From Phycisphaeraceae bacterium (GTDB lineage: Bacteria > Planctomycetota > Phycisphaerae > Phycisphaerales > UBA1924): a stretch of 64,000 nt of DNA. The position numbers were made by a program, and so were the translations under genes. Location: the NCBI GenBank assembly GCA_019636675.1, contig JAHBXC010000006.1, forward strand, positions 1 to 64,000, in the 5' to 3' direction. Of this stretch, positions 8,639 through 15,998 are shown piece by piece. A model generated the notes under the pieces. That model worked only from the letters and a program-made list of their open reading frames with translations, was not told the DNA's origin and searched no databases. Positions within the stretch are counted from its first letter, which is position 1. Every line of letters begins with the position of its first letter.

Positions 8639-10831
8639 ATGCTCTCCACCCTCTCGTCCGCCTTCGATATGTTGCTCGTCATCCTCGGGTTCGGGTTCGT
8701 GATCCTCATTCACGAGCTGGGCCACTTCCTGGCGGCGCGCTGGGCGGGCATCCGCGTGCACGCGTTCGCGATCGGCTTCGGGCCGGCGATCTGCTCCTAC
8801 CGCAAGGGGTTGGGCTTCCGCATGGGCTCGAGCGAGCAGGAGCTCGCGCGGCGCTACGGCGAGAAACGCGTCACCTCGCTCGACGACGCCGGCGCCGTCA
8901 TCGGCGAGGACATCGAGACCGAGCCGCGCGTCCCCGACACCATCTCGCCCACCGAGTACCGGCTGAACTGGTTGCCCTTCGGGGGCTATGTGAAGATGCT
9001 GGGCCAGGACGACATGGACCCGCGCGGAGCGTCGAAGAAGTCCGCGCCCGATTCGTTCATGGCCAAGACCGTCCCCCAGCGCATGGTCGTCATCAGCGCC
9101 GGCGTGATCATGAATGTGATCCTCGCGGCGATCCTGTTCGTCATCGTCTTCATGGTGGGGCTGAAGCAGGAAGCGCCGGTCGTGGGCTACATCGCGCCGG
9201 GATCGCCCGCCGCCAGCGCGCAGACCGCCACCCCGGGCGTCGAGCCCGGCCTGAGAACCGGCGACCGGATCGTGTCGATCAACGGCGGCGCAACGCCTTC
9301 TTTCCAGTATGTCGCGACGAACGTCGCGATGGCCCGCGCGCACAAGCCCCTCACCATGGTCGTCGAGCGCGAGGGCGTCGACGAGGCGATGGTCTTCACC
9401 GCCACGCCACGCGTCGGCGCACAGACGCGCCTGCTCGAGGTCGGGCTCGCGCCCGCCTTCAGCACCACGCTCGCGCGCGTCAGCGAGTACGCCCCCGACA
9501 TCCGCTCGCTCGTGCGCAACGAGCGCGACGCGAACGGGCTGGGCGACATCCCCGAGGGATCGGTCCTCCTGCGCGTCGACGGCGTCGACGCCGCCTCGCC
9601 CGACGCGATCAGCCGCGCCGCCAGACAGACCGGCGGCGCGCCCGTCGTCGCGACCTTCCGCCTCCCGGGCGGCGCGGAGCGCGACGCGACCATCATCCCC
9701 TCGGCGCGGTTCCCCGAGGTCGGCGTCCAGCCCGACAACGGCGGCCCGCCACGGGCAACGCCCCATGTCCTGGGCTTCACGCCCCCCATGCGCGTGCTCG
9801 ACCCCGGCGTGCGCGGCGGGGCCGCGGGCCTGCGCGCCGGCGATGTCTTCGCGCGCATCGGCCCCACCGACTGGCCCGACATCGCCTCGGGCGTCAACGC
9901 CATCCGCGCCGCGTCCGGCAGCGCGATCGATCTGGTCGTCCTGCGCGACGGCGCGTTCGTGACCCTGCGCGCGCCCGTCTCGCGCGAGGGCTCGATCGGT
10001 TTCAGCATCGCGCCCGCCACCGAGACGAAGATCCTCGCCGCGACAGCGCCCGGCGCGCGCCCCGGCACGCGCCTGGCCCCGGTCGAGCGCGTCGAGGGCC
10101 AGCCCGAGCCCGCCCAGCCCGTCTTCGCCGCACGATCACTGAACCTCCCCCCCGGCGCGGTCCTCGAGTCGATCGACGCCCGGCCCATCGCGTCCTTCGT
10201 TGATATCCACCGGGCGCTCGCCGACGCGCGCGAGCGCAGCGAGGGCGAGACGATCACGCTCTCGCTCGTCGTGCGCCTGCCGCTGGGCGCGTCCTTCGGC
10301 GAGGGGCCGACCGAAACCCACGAGTGGACCGTGTCGCGCGCCGACCTGGCCCAGGCGGGCGCGCTGTCGTGGGCGTCGTCCATCAACGAGTTCCACTTCG
10401 AGCCCCTGATGGTCACGCGCAAGGCGGGCAACCCCATCAGCGCCATGGCGATGGGCGTGCAGGAAACCCATCGCGTGATGATGAGCGCCTACCTCACCAT
10501 CGCGCGACTCTTCCAGGGCAGCGTCAAGGTCGAACACCTCAAGGGACCGGTCGGCATCGCGCACATCGGCGCCGTCGTCGCGAAGCGCGGCATCATCGAT
10601 CTCATCTTCTTCATGGCGATCATCAGCGTGAACCTCGCGGTGCTGAATTTCCTGCCCCTGCCCATCGTCGACGGCGGGCTCTTCGTCTTCCTGCTGTGGG
10701 AGGGGATCACGGGCAAGCCCGTCTCGCCCACCGTGCAGGGCGCTACAGCGATGATCGGCCTGCTCCTCATCGGCGCGCTGTTCCTGCTGGTGACCTTCAA
10801 CGACATCACCAACCTCTTCGGCGGGGGCTGA
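8639..10831 (+). CDS. rseP: RseP/site-2 family intramembrane zinc metalloprotease, enlarged
   Basis: Membrane protease of regulated intramembrane proteolysis; in model bacteria it cuts anti-sigma factors. The N-terminal helix carries HELGH at residues 25-29. YRLNWLPFGGYVKMLGQDD is the conserved membrane-reentrant loop, a second helix follows (VVISAGVIMNVILAAILFVIV), and the C-terminal part has GPVGIAHIG and NFLPLPIVDGG, where the aspartate is the third zinc ligand. At 730 residues it is far longer than the E. coli protein (about 450): the periplasmic part holds what look like three PDZ-type segments (starting near GYIAPGSPA, RVLDPGVRGGAAGLRAGD and LNLPPGAVLESID). No strong ribosome site precedes the ATG. 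Confidence 0.92.
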   Translation: MLSTLSSAFDMLLVILGFGFVILIHELGHFLAARWAGIRVHAFAIGFGPAICSYRKGLGFRMGSSEQELARRYGEKRVTSLDDAGAVIGEDIETEPRVPDTISPTEYRLNWLPFGGYVKMLGQDDMDPRGASKKSAPDSFMAKTVPQRMVVISAGVIMNVILAAILFVIVFMVGLKQEAPVVGYIAPGSPAASAQTATPGVEPGLRTGDRIVSINGGATPSFQYVATNVAMARAHKPLTMVVEREGVDEAMVFTATPRVGAQTRLLEVGLAPAFSTTLARVSEYAPDIRSLVRNERDANGLGDIPEGSVLLRVDGVDAASPDAISRAARQTGGAPVVATFRLPGGAERDATIIPSARFPEVGVQPDNGGPPRATPHVLGFTPPMRVLDPGVRGGAAGLRAGDVFARIGPTDWPDIASGVNAIRAASGSAIDLVVLRDGAFVTLRAPVSREGSIGFSIAPATETKILAATAPGARPGTRLAPVERVEGQPEPAQPVFAARSLNLPPGAVLESIDARPIASFVDIHRALADARERSEGETITLSLVVRLPLGASFGEGPTETHEWTVSRADLAQAGALSWASSINEFHFEPLMVTRKAGNPISAMAMGVQETHRVMMSAYLTIARLFQGSVKVEHLKGPVGIAHIGAVVAKRGIIDLIFFMAIISVNLAVLNFLPLPIVDGGLFVFLLWEGITGKPVSPTVQGATAMIGLLLIGALFLLVTFNDITNLFGGG

Positions 10832-10848
10832 TCGCTTGACGAGGAAGA

Positions 10849-10888
10849 CCCTCCCCCCGCCCCCTCCCGGCCCCCGGCACGGGAGGGG
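10849..10888 (+). repeat. Palindromic repeat element A, copy 2 (upstream of hydrolase)
   Basis: Same CCCTCCCCCCGCCCCCTCCCG left part and CGGGAGGGG right arm as the copies in dxr and argS, with a longer loop. Its right arm, GGGAGGGG, ends 6 bases before the ATG at 10895 and may serve as the hydrolase ribosome-binding site. Confidence 0.75.
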
Positions 10889-10894
10889 TGACGC

Positions 10895-11833
10895 ATGAAC
10901 TGGCTCGGGCTCGCGACGATCCTTGCGCAGGGACTGGTCATCGCGTTCGCCCTGAGCGTGTGGTGGGTCGCGCGCCGCATACGAAGGCCGCCCAGGCGCA
11001 CCTACGCGAGCGCGCTGGCGCGAGGGAAGCCGGGCGATCCGAGCGAACTCCTCTCGCCGCGTGAATTCACCGAGTGGTCCCTCGACTGGCGCGGCGTGCG
11101 CCTGCCGGTGTGGGATATCCCCGGCGACGCGCCCTCCGGCCCCGTCATCGTCTGCACGCCCGGCTGGGCCGATTCGCGACTCGGCGCGCTCTCGCGACTG
11201 CCGGCGCTCCTGCCCCACGCGTCACGCGTGATCGCGTGGGACCCGCCCGGTCTCGGTGACGCCCCCAACTGGCCGCGAGGCCCGCTTAGCGGCTGGCCCA
11301 TGGGCACGCGCGAACACGAGATGATCCACGCGATGCTCGAACGCCTCGGCGACGAGCGACCCGTCGTCCTGTTCGGCTGGTCCGCGGGCGGCGGGATCAG
11401 CATCGTCGCCGCGGCGGATCACCCGTCGATCACCGGCGTCATCGCCGAAGCGCCCTACCGGCTCGCGTGGACACCCGCGTTCCGCGTGCTGCGCATGATG
11501 AAGCTGCCCTGGCGTGTCAACGGCCCCGTCGCCTTCGCGCTCATGGGCATACGCCTCGGCGTCGGCCCGCGCTGGCGCGCCTTCGATCGCGCCGAGCACG
11601 CGTCGCGACTGCGCTGCCCGCTGCTCGTCCTCCACGGCGATCAGGACGAGGTCTGCCCCATCGACGACGGCAGGGCCATCGCGAACGCGGCGCCGCGCGG
11701 CACACTCGCGATCATCGCCGGCGGCCATCACAACGATCTGTGGACAGACGAGACACTCGCGCAGCGATGCGCCGACGCGATCGACCGATTCCTTTCCGCC
11801 CCACTCTCCCCCGAGGGGAGAGCGCCGGAGTGA
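10895..11833 (+). CDS. Membrane-anchored alpha/beta hydrolase
   Basis: 312 residues. One N-terminal hydrophobic helix (LATILAQGLVIAFALSVWWV) followed by an Arg-rich turn suggests a membrane anchor. The hydrolase fold shows GWSAGG with the nucleophile serine, LVLHGDQDEVCP with the catalytic aspartate and AGGHHND with the histidine, in the expected order. The substrate cannot be told from sequence. The last residues (APLSPEGRAPE) and the stop codon lie inside a repeat (11801-11837), so the C-terminus has been rewritten by the repeat. The ribosome site is probably GGGAGGGG from the upstream element A copy. Confidence 0.85.
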   Translation: MNWLGLATILAQGLVIAFALSVWWVARRIRRPPRRTYASALARGKPGDPSELLSPREFTEWSLDWRGVRLPVWDIPGDAPSGPVIVCTPGWADSRLGALSRLPALLPHASRVIAWDPPGLGDAPNWPRGPLSGWPMGTREHEMIHAMLERLGDERPVVLFGWSAGGGISIVAAADHPSITGVIAEAPYRLAWTPAFRVLRMMKLPWRVNGPVAFALMGIRLGVGPRWRAFDRAEHASRLRCPLLVLHGDQDEVCPIDDGRAIANAAPRGTLAIIAGGHHNDLWTDETLAQRCADAIDRFLSAPLSPEGRAPE

Positions 11834-11837
11834 GGGG
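11801..11837 (+). repeat. Palindromic repeat element B, copy 1 (3' end of hydrolase gene)
   Basis: CTCTCCCC and GGGGAGAG arms around CGA, then a short spacer and GAGTGAGGGG. The same order of blocks occurs at 13531-13580. It encodes the hydrolase C-terminus and its TGA stop. Confidence 0.65.
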
Positions 11838-11891
11838 TTCGGAACCGGGAGATGCGCTGCGTGCGCCTCATCAACCGCGCATCAGCCAGCG

Positions 11892-11969
11892 CCCGTGGCA
11901 CGGCGGCGCCGTACCACGCCACCCTTCTCGTTCTTGCTGTTCACCGCTCCCTATTCCCTGCTCCCATCC
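11892..11969 (-). repeat. Dispersed intergenic repeat element C, copy 2
   Basis: Reverse-complement relative of 8511-8583, between the convergent hydrolase and argS genes. On the minus strand the hairpin reads CGTGGTACGGC, a short loop and GCCGTGCCACG, and is preceded by related GGGAGCAGG and CAAGAAC blocks. Confidence 0.75.
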
Positions 11970-12006
11970 CACTTGTGCCTCTTGCCCCGTGCCCCGTGCC
12001 TTCCCC

Positions 12007-13977
12007 TTACATTCTCTCCAGCGCCGTGATGCCCAGCAGCGAGAGCCCGTCTTCGAGGATCTTGCCGGTGAGGGCGCAGAGGCGCAGGCGTGAATCGCGC
12101 GTCGCGTCGTCGGGCGCCTGCAGCACCGGGCACGCGGTGAAGAAGGTGCTGAACGCGCCGGCGAGTTCGGAGAGATAGCCGCAGAGACGGTGGGGCTCCA
12201 GCGCGTCGGCGGCGCTTTCGACCACCGACGGGTAGCGCAGGATCGCGAGGGCGAGGCGCTTCTCTTCGGGGGTGTCGACGCGGAAGGCGCTGTTCCCGCC
12301 CGTCGCGACGCCCTGCTCGCGCGCCTTGCGCAGGATGCTCTTCACGCGCACCAGCGCGTAGAGCAGGTAGGGGCCCGTGTCGCCCTCGAACGCGAGCATG
12401 CGATCGAAGGAGAACACATAGTCCTTCACCCGGTCGCCGCTGAGGTCGGCGTACTTGATCGCGCCGATGCCCACGGCGTGCGCGATCGTCTCGCGCTCCT
12501 CGCTCGAAAGGTCGGGGTTGCGCTCCGCGACGGCGCGACCGGCGCGCTCGACCGCCTCGTCCAGCAGCGCCGCAAGTTTCACATTCTCGCCCGAGCGCGT
12601 CTTGAAGGGCCTGCCGTCCTCGCCCAGGATCGTGCCGAACGCGGCGTGCTCGAGGCGCGCCGCGCTCCCGTCGGGGCGCTTCGTGTACCCCGCCTTGTGC
12701 GCGCCGGCGAAGACCTGCTTGAAGTGCAGCGACTGGCGCGCGTCCACGCAATAGACGACCTCGTCGGCGCCGAACTCCTGCACGCGCCGCCTGATCGCCG
12801 CGAGGTCGGTCGTCGCGTACAGGAAACCGCCGTCGGACTTGCGGATAAGCAGCGGCTCGCTGATCCCCGCGTCGCTGACATCAACGACGAGCGCGCCCTG
12901 GCTCTCGGTCGCGACCTTGCGAGATTCGAGATCGCGCACGACCCCGGCGAGTTCCTCGCGATACGACGACTCGCCCGCGGTGTGCTCGGGCAGCACGATC
13001 GCGCCCATGCGCGCGCAGATCCGCACGCACTCGTCGATGGTGATCTGGGCGATGCGCTCCCACGCAGCGACGGTCGCGCCGTCCCCCGACTGGAGTTTGA
13101 TCAGCGTCTGCTTCGCGCGGGCGAGGGCGTCCTCGGCGCTGGCGACCTGCTCTTCGAGTTCCGCGAGCGCCTTGGGCCCCAGGCCGTATTTCTTCACGGC
13201 CGCAAGCCCGCGCGCGTCGGCCTTGCACTCGCGCTGCGCCGCCCGGTACGCGCTGTCGAGGTCGTCGAGCGTGAGCGTGTTCGGGTCCATACGACCCGCG
13301 GCGGTCTCGCGCATCACCAGTTCGGTCACCATCGCGATGGGCAGGCCCCAGTCGCCCAGGTGGTTCTGGCGGATGACGGTGTGCCCGAGGCGCGCGAAGA
13401 GACGCGAGATCGCGTCGCCGATGATCGTCGAGCGCAGATGCCCGACATGCATCTGCTTGGCGAGGTTCACGCCGCAGAGGTCGACGACGATGGTTTTGGG
13501 ATCGGCGGCGGGTGCGATGCCCAGATACGCCCCCTCTCCCCTCTGGGGAGAGGGTGTCTGCGCAGCAGACGGGTGAGGGGAGGAAGTCTCTGCGTGATCG
13601 CCCGGACCCTCCCCCCGCCCCCTCCCGCGAGCGGGAGGGGAGGAATCCATCGCGTCGAGCGCGCTCGCGAGCGCGTCGCGCGAGAGGAACAGGTTGAGGA
13701 AGCCCGGGCCGGCGATGCTCTGCTCGTTGAGTGGCTCTGCGACGCCCGACACATCGAGGTGCTTCGCGATCGCCGCCGCCAGGTCGCGCGGGTTCTTCCC
13801 GGCCGCCTTCGCGAGGGGCATCGCCGCGTTGGACTGGAAGTCCCCGAGTTTCGGCTGGCGCGAGGGCGTCAGGATCGGGTCGATGGTCTCGGGCGCGTCG
13901 ATGCCCAGGTCGGCGAGGGCCGAACGGATCGCGCTGACGAGGCGCTCGCGCAGGATGGCCGCGGGGTCGTGGGTCAT
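12007..13977 (-). CDS. argS: Arginyl-tRNA synthetase
   Basis: Class I synthetase charging tRNA-Arg. 656 residues, longer than usual (about 577). VNLAKQMHVGHLRSTIIGD is the HIGH motif with the ArgRS-specific context, LGDWGLPIAMV follows, and GEDGRPFKTRSGENVKL is the ArgRS counterpart of KMSKS. The C-terminal anticodon-binding helices end in LLGITALERM. The excess length is largely a Pro/Gly/Ser linker of about 40 residues between the N-terminal additional domain and the catalytic core, encoded by two adjacent palindromic repeats (13531-13580 and 13607-13640). ATG at 13977 starts MTHDPAAILRERL. Confidence 0.96.
   Translation of the reverse strand: MTHDPAAILRERLVSAIRSALADLGIDAPETIDPILTPSRQPKLGDFQSNAAMPLAKAAGKNPRDLAAAIAKHLDVSGVAEPLNEQSIAGPGFLNLFLSRDALASALDAMDSSPPARGRGRGEGPGDHAETSSPHPSAAQTPSPQRGEGAYLGIAPAADPKTIVVDLCGVNLAKQMHVGHLRSTIIGDAISRLFARLGHTVIRQNHLGDWGLPIAMVTELVMRETAAGRMDPNTLTLDDLDSAYRAAQRECKADARGLAAVKKYGLGPKALAELEEQVASAEDALARAKQTLIKLQSGDGATVAAWERIAQITIDECVRICARMGAIVLPEHTAGESSYREELAGVVRDLESRKVATESQGALVVDVSDAGISEPLLIRKSDGGFLYATTDLAAIRRRVQEFGADEVVYCVDARQSLHFKQVFAGAHKAGYTKRPDGSAARLEHAAFGTILGEDGRPFKTRSGENVKLAALLDEAVERAGRAVAERNPDLSSEERETIAHAVGIGAIKYADLSGDRVKDYVFSFDRMLAFEGDTGPYLLYALVRVKSILRKAREQGVATGGNSAFRVDTPEEKRLALAILRYPSVVESAADALEPHRLCGYLSELAGAFSTFFTACPVLQAPDDATRDSRLRLCALTGKILEDGLSLLGITALERM
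13531..13580 (+). repeat. Palindromic repeat element B, copy 2 (inside argS)
   Basis: CCTCTCCCC and GGGGAGAGG arms, then a second hairpin GTCTGC-GCA-GCAGAC and GGGTGAGGGG. In argS it is translated in frame as SSPHPSAAQTPSPQRGEG. Confidence 0.75.
13607..13640 (+). repeat. Palindromic repeat element A, copy 3 (inside argS)
   Basis: CCCCTCCCGC and GCGGGAGGGG perfect arms with the same C-rich flank as in dxr. Relative to the gene it is in the same orientation and the same frame as in dxr, giving PPARGRGRGEG here against PPASGRGQGEG in dxr. Confidence 0.85.
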
Positions 13978-14020
13978 GGGGGCGATGGTAGGGGAGCGGC
14001 GGGTGGGATTGTGCGCGTGT

Positions 14021-14063
14021 CAAAAACGGAAAGCCCGGGTCAGCGTCTCGCGCCGGCCCGGGC
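14021..14063 (-). terminator. Intrinsic terminator of rpsA
   Basis: On the minus strand GCCCGGG, a 17-base loop and CCCGGGC are followed by TTTCCGTTTTT, 34 bases after the rpsA stop codon. Confidence 0.75.
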
Positions 14064-14096
14064 ATTGGTTCATTGCAAACGCTCGGGGGAGCGGAC

Positions 14097-15566
14097 TCAG
14101 AGCTTCAGATCGCCCAGCCCCATGCCGCCGATCTGGCCGAGGCCCGACTTCAGCGGCTTGGCGCCGTGCTTCTTCTTGGCTTCCTCGCGCATGCGGCGCA
14201 GGGCGGGGGTTTCCTTCTTGATCTCTTCCACCGTGGAGGCCATCTTCTTGTCGCGCTCCGTGACCGGGCGCTCGGTAGTCTGCTTGATCGACAGCGACAC
14301 GCGGCGCTTGGCCTTGTCGACGCCCAGCACCATGACCTGCACGACCTGATCGACCTTGACGGCGTCGCCGACCTGGTTGATCCGCTTCCACGACAGTTCG
14401 CTGATGTGCGCCAGGCCCTCGACGCCCGGCGCGACCTCGATGAGCGCGCCGAAGTCGAGGAGTTTCGTGACGCGACCGCTCACGATCTCGCCTTCCTTCA
14501 CCTCGGAGGCGGCGGTCGAGAACGGGTCGGACTGCGTCTGCTTCATGCCCAGGGAGATGCGATCCTTCTCCCAGTCGACCTTGAGCACCTTGACGGTGAC
14601 GCTGTCGCCCGGCTTGACGACCTGCTCGGGGCGGTTGACGCGATCGTGCGACATGTCGGAGATGTGCACGAGACCGTCGACGCCGCCGATGTCGACGAAC
14701 GCGCCGAACGGCATGAGTTTCTTGACGACGCCCTGCATGACGTCGCCTTCCTTGAGCGTTTCGCGGATCTTGCCGCGCTCGCGCTCGCGCTCCTCGGCGA
14801 GGATGTCGCGCCGGGAAAGGACGATGTTGCCCTTGCCCGAGCGGTCGATGCGCTGCACGACGCAGGTGAGCTTCTCGCCCACGAAGACCGAGAGGTCGTC
14901 GATGCGATGCAGGTCGACCTGGCTGGCGGGCATGAAGGCCTGATGGTGGGCGACCTCGAGCTCGAGCCCGCCCTTGTTCATGCCGGTGACGCGCGCCTCG
15001 ACGACCTGGCCGGGCTGGAGGAGTTCCCACTCGGCCTTCTGCACCGCGCCGGGGCGCGAGCACAGGAAGAGCTGCTCTTCGGCGTTGAAGCGGTCGATGA
15101 CGACCTCGAGTTCGCCGCCCACGACGGGCAGGTCGGCCTCGTCGGGGTACTGCGTGCGCGCGACGACGCCGAGCTCCTTGGGGCCGAACTCGACGAAGAT
15201 GTCGGTGGGGCCGACGGAGACGACGCGTCCCTTGCGATGCTCGCGCCCGCCCTCGATGACGCGAGGCCCGCGGATCGCCGGCTTGGCGCCCGGGGCGGTT
15301 GCGCCCACGCCGCCAGCGGCGGCCTTGGCTTCGGCGCCGGCTTCGGCGAACGCGCCCGAGCGCATCGCCTTGTCGAGCTCCGCCTGCATCGTGTCGGGCA
15401 TCTGCGCCTCGCTGCGCGACGGCGTCGCCGGCGTGCGCGTCTCGGTCGGCGCAGGCGAGGGCGAGCCCTGAACGGCCGCCTGCATCAGGCGCTCCGCGTC
15501 GTCGGGGCGCCGAGCGCCGGGGGAGTGAGTGTCGGCGTGACGGGCCTGCTGATCCATCGAATCCAT
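14097..15566 (-). CDS. rpsA: 30S ribosomal protein S1
   Basis: RNA-binding protein of the small subunit that helps load mRNA. 489 residues with four S1 OB-fold domains, roughly from KGRVVSVGPTDIFVEFG, GQVVEARVTGMNKGGLELEV, GDVMQGVVKKLMPFGAFVDIGG and GEIVSGRVTKLLDFGALIEV; the last two carry the GLVHISDMS / GLAHISELS signature. E. coli S1 has six domains, so this is the shorter form common in many phyla. The N-terminal 90 residues are low-complexity and Ala/Pro-rich, and the C-terminus is basic. ATG at 15566 has AAAGGA about 10 bases upstream; a second ATG at 15557 is possible. It lies upstream of argS on the same strand with a terminator between. Confidence 0.93.
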   Translation of the reverse strand: MDSMDQQARHADTHSPGARRPDDAERLMQAAVQGSPSPAPTETRTPATPSRSEAQMPDTMQAELDKAMRSGAFAEAGAEAKAAAGGVGATAPGAKPAIRGPRVIEGGREHRKGRVVSVGPTDIFVEFGPKELGVVARTQYPDEADLPVVGGELEVVIDRFNAEEQLFLCSRPGAVQKAEWELLQPGQVVEARVTGMNKGGLELEVAHHQAFMPASQVDLHRIDDLSVFVGEKLTCVVQRIDRSGKGNIVLSRRDILAEERERERGKIRETLKEGDVMQGVVKKLMPFGAFVDIGGVDGLVHISDMSHDRVNRPEQVVKPGDSVTVKVLKVDWEKDRISLGMKQTQSDPFSTAASEVKEGEIVSGRVTKLLDFGALIEVAPGVEGLAHISELSWKRINQVGDAVKVDQVVQVMVLGVDKAKRRVSLSIKQTTERPVTERDKKMASTVEEIKKETPALRRMREEAKKKHGAKPLKSGLGQIGGMGLGDLKL

Positions 15567-15998
15567 CGCTACCGGTCCTTTGTCAACGGCACAACGCAGG
15601 AGGCGAACCCGCCTCGAGACGCGCTCCCGCGCGCGAACGCCCTTCGCGTGGCGGGAGACACGGGCAAGCCCAAGTGTACCGCGCCGCGACGCTCAGGCGA
15701 CGCGCCCGCAGCGCCCTTGTGCGAGACGATCCGAACGCGCCCCGCGTCGCCCGACCACAACGCCCCGATGCCCCCGAAATCCCTGACGCCCCCGATGCCC
15801 CCGACCCGCTCGAAACCAGCGCCCCAGCGCGTGCGTACCCCACCGGTGCGGGACGCGTCTCCGACGCTATCCTTCCCGTCCCGCGAGCCGGCGAGCAGCG
15901 CCGGAGCGCGGCGATCGCGCCCGTCCAGGGCCCCGTCGCGCCGCGTCGCGGCGTGTCGTGTGTCGTTCACCTTTCTCTGATCGCGCCCGAGGAGCCCT
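15567..15998. other. Divergent intergenic region rpsA / pilM
   Basis: 432 bp, no credible gene. It should hold promoters for both directions. On the minus strand TACACT near 15675 is a possible -10 for rpsA. GAGGAG just before 15999 is the ribosome site of the pilM-like gene. Confidence 0.45.

Noticed and set aside
4625..9766. A 1713-codon open frame on the minus strand
   Set aside because: It lies antisense to RNase E/G, dxr and rseP; long antisense frames are usual at this GC content and it has no domain.
14019..14096. A promoter for argS in the rpsA-argS gap
   Set aside because: Only the rpsA terminator is convincing; no -10/-35 pair for argS could be seen.
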